Notes under the pieces: model-generated
What the model was told of the DNA's origin: nothing
The model's database searches: none
The model's input: only the letters and a program-made list of their open reading frames with translations
Made by a program: the position numbers and the translations under genes
Shown: piece after piece, positions 9,794 through 17,388 of the stretch
Numbering within the stretch: the first letter of the stretch is position 1
How the letters are laid out: each line of letters begins with the position of its first letter
Source: an uncultured Sphingomonadaceae bacterium
GTDB taxonomy: Bacteria > Pseudomonadota > Alphaproteobacteria > Sphingomonadales > Sphingomonadaceae
Direction of reading: 5' to 3'
Length of the DNA: 64,000 nt
NCBI GenBank assembly: GCA_947501325.1
Contig: CANMVC010000002.1
Span: 1,268,064 to 1,332,063 of the forward strand

Positions 9794-10284
9794 CCAAACG
9801 CAATATTGCCTTTGCTACAGCGACCGCCCTTTTGCTGATCGCTTGCAAACCGGTTGACGAAAATAGCGGCGCAGTGGAAACTATGGCCATGACAACCGAT
9901 AATCAGGCCGGCGAAGAACAGGGCTCTGACAAGAGCAATGAAGCGGTGAAAGCCTATATCCGGGCCAATGCAAAAATGCATGCAGATATGGGAAAAACGA
10001 TTAATCCCGACCCCGATGTCGCGTTCATGCAAGGCATGATCCCACATCATGAAGGCGCGGTAGAAATGGCTGAAATTGTGCTGAAACATGGCAAAGATCC
10101 GGAGACGCGCGCATTGGCGCAGCAAATTATCGATAGCCAGCGCAAGGAAATTGACCAGATGCGCGCTTGGTTGAAAAAACGCGAGTCCCTGCCGCCGCGC
10201 AAGTCCCTATTGTCCAAGTCGCTTGAGAATACTGGCAAGGTGGCCGATATCCCGCAAGTAACGCCAGCCGATCCGGAAGGTTAA
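9790..10284 (+). CDS. DUF305 lipoprotein
   Basis: The 164-residue protein has a lipoprotein signal peptide ending LLIAC and a DUF305 domain marked by [17 protein letters not shown] and [20 protein letters not shown]305 is a four-helix, His/Met-rich periplasmic fold, and some members (CopM) bind copper or silver. The HH pair and several Met residues are kept here, so metal binding is plausible but unproven. It overlaps thrS by 4 nt and is probably translationally coupled to it. This puts it between thrS and infC, genes that are direct neighbours in many bacteria. Confidence 0.88.
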   Translation: MTKRNIAFATATALLLIACKPVDENSGAVETMAMTTDNQAGEEQGSDKSNEAVKAYIRANAKMHADMGKTINPDPDVAFMQGMIPHHEGAVEMAEIVLKHGKDPETRALAQQIIDSQRKEIDQMRAWLKKRESLPPRKSLLSKSLENTGKVADIPQVTPADPEG

Positions 10285-10381
10285 ACCAACCATTGATCGA
10301 AGCGCTGTCAGACACTAATTATGTATAACAATTTGCGGCTTCTGCGATTCCTCGCTATTGGCCGCTTCATTAGACACATTA

Positions 10382-10396
10382 GGAGTATTTAACATA
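10382..10396 (+). promoter_or_regulatory. infC ribosome binding site and ATA start codon
   Basis: GGAG at 10382-10385 is followed after 8 nt by ATA at 10394-10396, which opens the conserved IF-3 N-terminus. There is no ATG, GTG or TTG at this position; the only standard start in frame is TTG 10358, which lies before the Shine-Dalgarno sequence. A rare start codon on infC is the known basis of IF-3 autoregulation in E. coli (AUU), because IF-3 rejects non-canonical start codons. Confidence 0.75.
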
Positions 10397-10933
10397 GCTG
10401 CACCACCACGCCGTCCCACACCGCCCGTCAAAGGCGGTCCGCGTTTCAACAATCTGATCATTTCCGATACCGTAAGGGTCATCGACGACAAGGGTGAAAA
10501 CCTGGGCGTGATGAACACCAGCGAAGCGATCGAGCGGGCCAAGGATGTCGGCCTTGACCTTGTTGAGGTTTCTCCAAACGCTGCTCCACCAGTCGCGAAA
10601 TTTCTGGATGTCGGAAAATTCAAATATGAGGCCCAGAAAAAGGCCAATGCAGCGCGCAAGACCCAAAAGGTTCAGGACGTCAAAGAAATCAAGATGCGTC
10701 CGAACATCGACGATCATGATTATCAGGTAAAGATGCGCAATGTGAACAAGTTCATCGACAATGGCGACAAGGTCAAAGTGACTTTGCGTTTTCGTGGTCG
10801 TGAAATGTCTCACCAGCAACTCGGCATGCAATTGCTGCAACGGGTTCAGGAAGACACGAAGGAAAACGCCAAGGTCGAAGCCTATCCAAAACTGGAAGGC
10901 CGTCAGATGCTAATGGTGCTGTGCCCTAAATAA
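10394..10933 (+). CDS. infC: Translation initiation factor IF-3
   Basis: The 179-residue protein binds the 30S subunit, keeps 50S away and checks the start codon. The N-terminal domain opens [21 protein letters not shown], with the family's R.N..I pattern. The linker is lysine-rich ([14 protein letters not shown]) and the C-terminal domain has [17 protein letters not shown] and [16 protein letters not shown], all standard. I start it at ATA 10394, not at the upstream TTG, because of the Shine-Dalgarno position and the match to the usual length. rpmI and rplT, which often follow infC, are not next to it here. Confidence 0.95.
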   Translation: MAAPPRRPTPPVKGGPRFNNLIISDTVRVIDDKGENLGVMNTSEAIERAKDVGLDLVEVSPNAAPPVAKFLDVGKFKYEAQKKANAARKTQKVQDVKEIKMRPNIDDHDYQVKMRNVNKFIDNGDKVKVTLRFRGREMSHQQLGMQLLQRVQEDTKENAKVEAYPKLEGRQMLMVLCPK

Positions 10934-10945
10934 TCGGTGAGGCGA

Positions 10946-11038
10946 TCAATTGGGATGCTTGCGCGCAATCCAGATGAAAGCCACACCAACTATTATGGAC
11001 GCCAACGCGATAGCAAATTCGAAATTTTGCGATACCAT
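10946..11038 (-). CDS. Possible 30-residue single-TM protein
   Basis: The frame runs from ATG 11038 to TGA 10948-10946 and reads MVSQNFEFAIALASIIVGVA followed by a short hydrophobic and basic tail (FIWIARKHPN). The composition fits a single membrane helix with a positive C-terminus. The ribosome binding site is weak (GGAT). It lies between infC and msrA with no other gene in the gap. It could be a real membrane microprotein or chance; the hydrophobic profile favours the former slightly. Confidence 0.35.
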   Translation of the reverse strand: MVSQNFEFAIALASIIVGVAFIWIARKHPN

Positions 11039-11127
11039 GGCAGATCCGTTCTGTGGTGCGATTCTTATGATGAATAGCACGGCAAAACTAACGCCAAGTT
11101 AAATGGTCATAACGTTGGTGTCAGTTT

Positions 11128-11868
11128 CTAGCTCACCGGTTGTGCGCGATATTGCTTCGGGAAATGGCGTTTGAGGTTGGCGATTTTCGGTTTGTCCCAA
11201 CGCACTATATAGCCCTGCCGCGGGTTTTTCTGCATGAAATCCTGATGATAGGTTTCGGCGGGATAGAAAGCTTTATAGGGTTCTATTTTGGTCACAATGG
11301 GCCGCTTCCAATATTTGCCTTTATCGAGCTGCGCCAGATAAGCGCGGGCTGCTTTGGCCTGTGCGTTATTCGTGGGAATAAGCGCGCTGCGATAATGTTT
11401 GCCGCGGTCAGGTCCCTGCGCGTTGAGCATTGTCGGGTCAGCGACCACAGAAAAGAACACCTGCATCAGCTGGCCGTAGCTCACCACGCTGGGGTCATAG
11501 ACCACCCGTACCGCTTCAGCATGATTGGTCAGGCCGGCACTCACCAGCTTGTAAGAAGCGCTGCGCTTGGTTCCGCCATGATAGCCAGAGGCCGCGCTAA
11601 TCACGCCCTTGGTATGTTCAAACACGCCTTCAACGCCCCAGAAACAACCACCGGCGAATATCGCAACCGCCCGCTTGCCTTTTTCTGCAGCATTGACGCG
11701 CGGGGCGGGAATGATGGTGGCTTTTTCAGCCGCATGAGCTTCGCCGACAAACAGACTGGATGTTGGCTGCCGATCATCTGGGGAGGACGCGTCGATACTG
11801 GCCCAAACGACGCCGAAAGTCGCTAGGCTGGCGCCGGCAATGGCTAATTTGGGAAAAATATTGCTCAT
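11128..11868 (-). CDS. msrA: Peptide methionine sulfoxide reductase MsrA, exported form
   Basis: The 246-residue protein repairs methionine-S-sulfoxide. The catalytic motif is AGGCFWGVEGVF, with the nucleophile Cys in GCFWG, followed by SGYHGG and the substrate-binding HAEAVRVVYDP, AYLAQLDKGKYW and YHQDFMQKNP, all typical of MsrA. The first 50 residues form an N-terminal extension with a hydrophobic segment (ATFGVVWASIDA) ending near VGEAHAAE, so it probably acts in the periplasm. No MsrB domain is fused. It is transcribed alone. Confidence 0.93.
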   Translation of the reverse strand: MSNIFPKLAIAGASLATFGVVWASIDASSPDDRQPTSSLFVGEAHAAEKATIIPAPRVNAAEKGKRAVAIFAGGCFWGVEGVFEHTKGVISAASGYHGGTKRSASYKLVSAGLTNHAEAVRVVYDPSVVSYGQLMQVFFSVVADPTMLNAQGPDRGKHYRSALIPTNNAQAKAARAYLAQLDKGKYWKRPIVTKIEPYKAFYPAETYHQDFMQKNPRQGYIVRWDKPKIANLKRHFPKQYRAQPVS

Positions 11869-11895
11869 ATCGTACGCCCCGTTTTTTGACCTGAC

Positions 11896-12051
11896 TTAGC
11901 TAACCGCATCAACGATGCTGGCTACAGAAGATGCGGTCTGGCTAAAATCCTGCTGCTCATCATTGGGTTGCATGAAAAACAAAGCCAGCGCGCCCAATAA
12001 AAAGCCACCGCTTAAGCTGTAGGTCAAATCTGATTTCAAAAAGTTCGGCAT
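11896..12051 (-). CDS. 51-residue membrane protein, unknown
   Basis: ATG 12051 is preceded at good spacing (7 nt) by AGGA. The frame ends at TAA 11898-11896. The product begins MPNFLKSDLTYSLSGGFLLG, continues as one membrane helix (to about residue 27) and ends in an acidic, Ser-rich tail (MQPNDEQQDFSQ). Function is unknown. A perfect CRP-type half-site pair lies 83-98 bp upstream of its start. It lies 27 bp upstream of msrA on the same strand and could be co-transcribed with it. Confidence 0.5.
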   Translation of the reverse strand: MPNFLKSDLTYSLSGGFLLGALALFFMQPNDEQQDFSQTASSVASIVDAVS

Positions 12052-12133
12052 GGTATTTTCCTACTGTGGTTACCCTGTGTTCGGAGCGACCCCTGAATTG
12101 GTTACACTAATAATATAGGATTGCTTTCCCCGC

Positions 12134-12149
12134 TGTGAACACCGTCACA
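12134..12149. promoter_or_regulatory. CRP/FNR-family operator-like site
   Basis: TGTGA (12134-12138), six bases (ACACCG) and TCACA (12145-12149) match exactly the two half-sites of the E. coli CRP consensus. It is placed 83 bp upstream of the 51-residue protein gene and further upstream of msrA, on a plausible promoter. A chance match is possible, and binding by a sphingomonad Crp-like regulator is inference. Confidence 0.45.
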
Positions 12150-12213
12150 GGACGACATTCAGTTTTGGCGGGAGAAGGTTTTCTTTATTGGACCGCTTCT
12201 TTATTTAACCTCA

Positions 12214-12405
12214 GGCGCCGGGCGGGCACATCCGTGCCCTTGGCTTTCCTCGCACAAGCTCGGGCGCGCGGTCGCGCTTGCCTCGCTGCGCTCGGACAAT
12301 CCTCTAGAGTTTGGCACCGGACCGACGCGAAGCGGAGGCAAGGCCGACCGGCCGCCGCGCCTTATTGGCGCGATAGCCAAGCGGGCGGATGCCCGCGCCC
12401 GGCGC
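12214..12405. repeat. 192-bp imperfect inverted repeat
   Basis: The left arm (from GGCGCCGGGCGGGCACATCCG) and the reverse complement of the right arm (from GCGCCGGGCGCGGGCATCCG) align over about 85 bases with shared blocks CTTGGCT, GCGCGG/GGTCG, CTTGCCTC and GCTCGG/CGTCGGTCC. About 20 bases separate the arms. It is GC-rich, lacks a real ORF, and lies just 3' of the aminotransferase gene. The form suggests a dispersed REP-like palindromic element. It could also block transcription leaving the aminotransferase gene. Confidence 0.7.
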
Positions 12406-12427
12406 TTGAGCGAATCAACAAAAACTC

Positions 12428-13630
12428 CTACTTCAACGCCACACAAGCCCGTTGAATCCGCGTGCATGCCTCGCGCAAAATATCTTCCGATGTCGCATAG
12501 CTCACGCGAAAGGCTGGAGACAAACCAAAGGCGCCGCCATGGACAGCCGCTACCTGCGCCTCGTCCAGGAAATAACCGATCAGGTCCTCGTCGCTTTCGA
12601 TCGTCTTACCCTTTGGCGTTTTCTTTCCCATCAACTCACTGGCATCGGGATAGACATAAAACGCGCCCTCCGGGGTCGGGCAATTCAAACCCGGCGTATC
12701 ATTCAGCATCGACACGACCAGATCCCGGCGCTTCAAAAACGCAGCATTACGGTCGGCCAGAAAATCCTGCGAACCGTTGAGCGCAGCCACCGCCGCTGCC
12801 TGAGAGATGGAGCTCGGGTTGGATGTCGATTGCGACTGCAACTTGCGCATAGCGCTGATCAGCCATTCAGGACCGCCGGAATAGCCGATCCGCCAGCCGG
12901 TCATCGCATAGGCTTTGGAACAGCCATTGACCGTCAACGTGCGATCATAAAGATCCGGGCAAACCTGTGCGATCGTGGTGAACGGGAAATCGGCATACCA
13001 GATATGTTCGTACATATCGTCGGTCATCACCATCACCTGCTGATGCGGCAACAGGGCTTCACCCAGCGCCTTCAGTTCTTCCCCGCTATAGGCAGCGCCA
13101 GTGGGGTTGGATGGTGAGTTGAGGATCAGCCATTTGGTTTTGGGCGTGATTGCGGCCGTCAACTGATCCGGCGTTATCTTGTAATTCTGGTCCGCCCCTG
13201 CCTCGACAATAACCGGCGTACCGCCCGCAAAATTCACCATGTCGGGATAGCTGACCCAATAAGGCGCTGGAATGATGACCTCATCCCCCGAATCAAGCGT
13301 CGCCACCAGAGCGTTGAACAAAGTATGCTTTCCGCCACTATTTATCGAAATCTGCGACGGCGCATAAGTCAGATCATTGTCGCGCAGAAATTTCGCAGCC
13401 ACCGCCTCTTTCAAAGCCGCCGTGCCATCAACCGTCGTGTAATTGGTATCCCCATCTCGAATCGCCTTGATCGCGGCTTCCTTGACGAAATCCGGCGTAT
13501 CAAAATCAGGCTCTCCAGCGGACAGACCGATAATATCAAGACCCTGCGCTTTGAGTTCCGTCACCCGGCCAGACATGGCCATGGTCGCGGAGGGCTGAAT
13601 TCTGCCAAGAGCTTTCGAAAGTTTTGTCAT
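12428..13630 (-). CDS. aatA: Aspartate-type aminotransferase, class I PLP enzyme
   Basis: The 400-residue fold-type I aminotransferase has the PLP lysine in NGCSKAYAMTGWRIGY, the cofactor-binding YWVSYPDMV and NSPSNPTGAAYS, and the C-terminal substrate arginine in SPAFRVSYATSED. The sequence is of the alphaproteobacterial Ib-type aspartate/prephenate aminotransferase kind, moving amino groups between aspartate (or arogenate) and 2-oxo acids. Exact specificity is not readable. Length and start (ATG 13630) fit the family. It is a single-gene unit followed by a large inverted repeat. Confidence 0.93.
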   Translation of the reverse strand: MTKLSKALGRIQPSATMAMSGRVTELKAQGLDIIGLSAGEPDFDTPDFVKEAAIKAIRDGDTNYTTVDGTAALKEAVAAKFLRDNDLTYAPSQISINSGGKHTLFNALVATLDSGDEVIIPAPYWVSYPDMVNFAGGTPVIVEAGADQNYKITPDQLTAAITPKTKWLILNSPSNPTGAAYSGEELKALGEALLPHQQVMVMTDDMYEHIWYADFPFTTIAQVCPDLYDRTLTVNGCSKAYAMTGWRIGYSGGPEWLISAMRKLQSQSTSNPSSISQAAAVAALNGSQDFLADRNAAFLKRRDLVVSMLNDTPGLNCPTPEGAFYVYPDASELMGKKTPKGKTIESDEDLIGYFLDEAQVAAVHGGAFGLSPAFRVSYATSEDILREACTRIQRACVALK

Positions 13631-13919
13631 GGGGTTAGTCCTATCTGGGAGGCTTGCGGAAGATGCCTAATATCAATGCGAGGTTGCTGCAACAGGGAGA
13701 ATGGCCGTCCCATAATTTTAATATGATTCTAATTTGATCTTCTTTGGGAAATTCTACAAATGATACGCGGAACAAGATTGAAATTCGGTTGAATGGAGCT
13801 TCTGGAGCGACAGGCCGAGCCGTCCAATCGGGCTTATAACGACACCCGGCAGGCCGACATTGGTTCTATCACGGCCCCGACTTAGCAAAGACCGGCCTGT
13901 GTAGGAAAGCAGGATTTTT
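13631..13919. other. Gene-free gap between aminotransferase and PhnA-like gene
   Basis: This 289-base stretch lies upstream of the aminotransferase and downstream of the PhnA-like gene, both on the minus strand. Several CAGGCCG/CGGCCTG words (around 13810, 13850 and 13890) can pair, so weak hairpins are possible. I see no gene. Confidence 0.3.
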
Positions 13920-14222
13920 TCAACTGCGCTTTTTCACAAATTCTGCGCGCAGCACGAGGCCCTTTATTCCCTCATGCTTGCAATCAATTTCCTGTGCATC
14001 GCCGGTCAGGCGAATGGATTTAATCAACGTTCCGCGCTTCAGCGTCTGGCCTGCGCCCTTGACCTTCAGATCCTTGACCAATGTCACCGCATCGCCATCG
14101 GCTAACAGGTTACCCACCGCATCAAGGACTTCCGGTCCCTCGACTTTTGCTGCCGCGTCTTGCGGGCTCAGCCACTCTCCACTTTCCTCGTCATAGACAT
14201 AGTCCCCGTCGCCATCGGCCAT
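13920..14222 (-). CDS. PhnA/YjdM-like protein, C-terminal domain only
   Basis: The 100-residue protein matches the C-terminal PhnA domain (KDLKVKGAGQTLKRGTLIKS and IDCKHEGIKGLVLRAEFVKK). The N-terminal zinc ribbon of YjdM is missing and is replaced by a short acidic stretch, DGDGDYVYDEESGEWL. Despite the name, phosphonate use by this family is unproven. Its ATG overlaps the metY stop by one base (TAATG), so translation is probably coupled to metY. Confidence 0.8.
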   Translation of the reverse strand: MADGDGDYVYDEESGEWLSPQDAAAKVEGPEVLDAVGNLLADGDAVTLVKDLKVKGAGQTLKRGTLIKSIRLTGDAQEIDCKHEGIKGLVLRAEFVKKRS

Positions 14223-15496
14223 TACAAGGATTCCAAAGCCTGCTGCATATCGGCAATAATATCGTCAATATGTTCAATGCCCACGGACACGCGAACCACA
14301 TCTGGCCCCGCGCCTGCCGAAACCAGATCATCACCTGACAATTGGCTGTGCGTGGTCGATGCAGGATGGATAATCAGCGAACGGGTATCGCCAATATTGG
14401 CGAGATGGCTGAACAGGTTGACCGCAGAGACCAGCTTGGTGCCAGCATCATATCCGTCTTTCAGCCCAAAGGTGAACACTGCTCCGCCTTTGCCGCCGAG
14501 ATATTTCTGCGCCAGTTCGTGATATTCGCTGTCTGGAAGGCCTGCATAGGAAACCCAGCTCACCTCGTCCCGGCCTTGCAGCCATTTAGCTAGTGCCAGC
14601 GCATTATCGCAATGTCGCTCCATCCTCAGGGTCAGCGTTTCCATGCCGGTCAGGATTTGAAACGCGTTAAATGGTGCAAGCGCTGGTCCCAGATCGCGCA
14701 GAGACAAGGCTCTTGCCGCCAAAATAAACGCTATTGGGCCAAAGGCTTCTGTAAAGACTTTGCCATGATAAGAAGCATTGGGTTGATTGAGAAACGCGAA
14801 TTTCTCGCTCTGCGTCCAGTCGAATTTGCCGCTGTCGACAATCAGACCGGCAATACTGTTGCCATGACCGCCCAGAAACTTGGTGCCGCTTTCCACGACA
14901 ATATCCGCGCCATGCTCAATCGGGCGGCACAGAGCCGGGGACGCCATGGTGTTATCCACGATCAGCGGAATGCCCGCCGCGTGCGCGACATCGGCAATGG
15001 CCGCAATATCCTGCACCACACCGCCGGGATTGGCGAGGCTTTCAATAAACACGCAGCGCGTATCGTCGGTGATCGCGCCCTTCACTTCATCGACATTATC
15101 GGCATCCACAAAGGTCACGTTCCAGCCGAATTTCTTGAAACTATGCCCGAGTTGGTTCAACGATCCGCCATAGAGCTTTTTCGCCGCCACAATATGCGCG
15201 CCGGGGTCCATCAGCACGTGGAAAACCAGTAATTGCGCGGCATGGCCCGACGCCACAGCCAGCGCCGCCGCGCCGCCTTCCATAGCCGCAATCTTGCCTT
15301 CCAGCGCGCCGTTGGTCGGGTTCATGATGCGCGTGTAGATATTGCCCACAGCATCGAGATTGAACAGATCGGCGGCATGATCGACATCGTCAAACACATA
15401 AGATGCGGTCTGATAAATCGGTGTGATCCGCGCGTTGGTGGTCGGGTCAGGTTCGGTCCCAGCATGCACAGCCATGGTTTCCAGATGATCGGTCAT
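14222..15496 (-). CDS. metY: O-acetylhomoserine sulfhydrylase
   Basis: The 424-residue PLP enzyme of the Cys/Met metabolism family makes homocysteine from O-acetylhomoserine and sulfide. Visible are the PLP-binding GHAAQLLVFHVL and the catalytic lysine in VVESGTKFLGGHGN, with TASYVFDDVDHAADLF and IYTRIMNPTNGALE near the N-terminus and SLIIHPASTTHSQLS near the C-terminus, all characteristic of MetY rather than MetB/MetC. Length is normal. It precedes the PhnA-like gene with a 1-nt overlap. Confidence 0.94.
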   Translation of the reverse strand: MTDHLETMAVHAGTEPDPTTNARITPIYQTASYVFDDVDHAADLFNLDAVGNIYTRIMNPTNGALEGKIAAMEGGAAALAVASGHAAQLLVFHVLMDPGAHIVAAKKLYGGSLNQLGHSFKKFGWNVTFVDADNVDEVKGAITDDTRCVFIESLANPGGVVQDIAAIADVAHAAGIPLIVDNTMASPALCRPIEHGADIVVESGTKFLGGHGNSIAGLIVDSGKFDWTQSEKFAFLNQPNASYHGKVFTEAFGPIAFILAARALSLRDLGPALAPFNAFQILTGMETLTLRMERHCDNALALAKWLQGRDEVSWVSYAGLPDSEYHELAQKYLGGKGGAVFTFGLKDGYDAGTKLVSAVNLFSHLANIGDTRSLIIHPASTTHSQLSGDDLVSAGAGPDVVRVSVGIEHIDDIIADMQQALESL

Positions 15497-15525
15497 GAGA
15501 ATCTCCGTAAAAAGCTAAAATATAT

Positions 15526-17316
15526 TCAGACGAGTTTGGCCTTCACCAGACCGCGTAGGCTATTTCCGATATAGAGTCCGCTGTCTAAATCTTCAGCCTG
15601 CAAATCCGCCTCGACTGCATCCCCGCTCGCGATAAGCTGTCCGCGTAATATTCCGGGCAAAAGGCCGCGACTAAGCGGCGGTGTCAACAGCTGGCCGTCA
15701 CGTTCGACAAATAGGCTCCAGATCGCGCCCTCGGTTAGATAGCCGTCGGGATCATGGAATATGGGATGAGCAGAACCGTTCAAACCCGGCGCGGCATAGA
15801 CGCTGCGGTCGCTTGTCTTGTGGTGCAGGCGGTAATCCTGTGGATGGGCCGACATCGGCACCAGCTTGACCTGTACCGGCTCGTCCAGCGGCTCAGGCAT
15901 CGGTTGCAATTCAATCGCAATCGCGCCGGAACGCGACAGCATCAGGCGGACCTTGGCCGGTTGATCCTGATGGAAGGTAATGGCCTGAATCGTGTTGCGC
16001 GCGGCGTGCCGGTCAAATTCAAATTCCAAGGCAGCGGCGCTGGCCTTCATCCGTTCCAGATGTGCTTCAAGGCGGAGGATACCTTGTTCCGGATCGAACG
16101 CCATGGTCTCGATCAAGTCCACATTATTGCCGTTGCTCACGCCATCCGTCACGCCATGATTCACAGCCGCAAATCTCCCCTTGGCGAGACATTCCCGCCA
16201 TTCATTGCCCCCAATAGAGTCCGCCACTATGCCAGAGCCCAGACCGATGGAAAGGGTTTCTTGGTCCATATTGATGAACAATGTCCGGATGGCGACATTA
16301 AAGGCCGCATCGCCGCTCGCATCAATCCGGCCAATGGACCCGCAATAGATACCGCGCTGATCGGTTTCGAGCTCGTCGATAATCTCCATCGCGCGAATTT
16401 TCGGTGCGCCAGTGATCGAGCCGCAGGGGTAAATCTGGCGGAGCAGGTCAACGGCGTTCAGACCATCGGCCAGTGTCGCAGTTACGGTTGATGTCATCTG
16501 ATGGATGGTTGGATAGCTTTCGACATGGAAAAGTTCTGGTACGCTCACACTACCCGGCTCTGCCACCCGGGACAGGTCATTGCGCAGCAAATCCACAATC
16601 ATGAGATTTTCAGCCCGCTGTTTCGGGTCGCTCTGCAGCTCCGCCTGCACCGCGATATCAGCTGTTTCATCCTGAAGCCGGGCCGCCGTCCCCTTCATCG
16701 GCTTGGCGGTGATCCGTCCGTCTTTCATTGCGAAAAATAGTTCCGGTGAAAAGGATAGCATCCAGTTTGTGCCATCATAGACCACCCCGCCATAGCCCGC
16801 CTTCGCGCGGTTCCGAATGGCGGCATAGAGCGCAAGCGGATGCCCGGCATGGCGGGCATGGGCCCGGAATGTCAGGTTAGCCTGATAGATATCCCCTGCC
16901 AGAATATAGTCCTGCACACTTGCAAAGGCGCGATCATAGTCTCTCCGCGTCACGCCGGGTCGGATATCTCCCAACCAAGCACCTTTGGCGTCGGGCAATT
17001 GCACTGCCACCGCATCCGGTTCGAGCAGCGCATAGTCCTCAAACAACCCGAACCATGCCAGCGGACAGGGGCGGTCATCTGGAAGCCGCTCTAACAAACG
17101 CCCTTCCAGTGCCAAACCGGCTTCATAAGACATATAGCCCGCCGCATGCAGGCCGCGTTGCTTTGCTCTGGCAATCTGGTCCAAGGCCGCTTTCAGCGCG
17201 TCCGGCGTGCGGGCTTCGACAATTTCAACCGGATCGCGATAGAGGCGAGCGAGTGCTGCTTCCCCTTCGGCACGGGCATCGTCTAGCAATATGAAAGGAC
17301 TGTTGTCAGGGATCAT
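15526..17316 (-). CDS. pabB: Fused aminodeoxychorismate synthase I and lyase (PabB-PabC)
   Basis: The 596-residue fusion has an N-terminal chorismate-binding PabB part (to about 375), with DIYQANLTFRA, KPMKGTAAR, SDPKQRAENLMIVDLLRND and the CGSITGAPK catalytic region. The C-terminal part is a class IV PLP-fold lyase (PabC), starting with NGNNVDLIETMAFDP and including GLLPGILRGQLIASG. Together they convert chorismate to 4-aminobenzoate for folate, with glutaminase PabA supplied elsewhere. The fusion is common in alphaproteobacteria. The start is ATG 17316, preceded by AGGGGAGGGGG. It is divergent from the S9 peptidase. Confidence 0.92.
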   Translation of the reverse strand: MIPDNSPFILLDDARAEGEAALARLYRDPVEIVEARTPDALKAALDQIARAKQRGLHAAGYMSYEAGLALEGRLLERLPDDRPCPLAWFGLFEDYALLEPDAVAVQLPDAKGAWLGDIRPGVTRRDYDRAFASVQDYILAGDIYQANLTFRAHARHAGHPLALYAAIRNRAKAGYGGVVYDGTNWMLSFSPELFFAMKDGRITAKPMKGTAARLQDETADIAVQAELQSDPKQRAENLMIVDLLRNDLSRVAEPGSVSVPELFHVESYPTIHQMTSTVTATLADGLNAVDLLRQIYPCGSITGAPKIRAMEIIDELETDQRGIYCGSIGRIDASGDAAFNVAIRTLFINMDQETLSIGLGSGIVADSIGGNEWRECLAKGRFAAVNHGVTDGVSNGNNVDLIETMAFDPEQGILRLEAHLERMKASAAALEFEFDRHAARNTIQAITFHQDQPAKVRLMLSRSGAIAIELQPMPEPLDEPVQVKLVPMSAHPQDYRLHHKTSDRSVYAAPGLNGSAHPIFHDPDGYLTEGAIWSLFVERDGQLLTPPLSRGLLPGILRGQLIASGDAVEADLQAEDLDSGLYIGNSLRGLVKAKLV

Positions 17317-17388
17317 CCCCCTCCCCTAATTGCTTTTTATACCGTTCGTCCATAAGCATAAGCGAAACTCAACGGGGAGAGGCGTTTG

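Noticed and set aside
12135..12455. 106-codon ORF
   Set aside because: It covers the large inverted repeat and has Arg/Ala/Pro-rich random composition.
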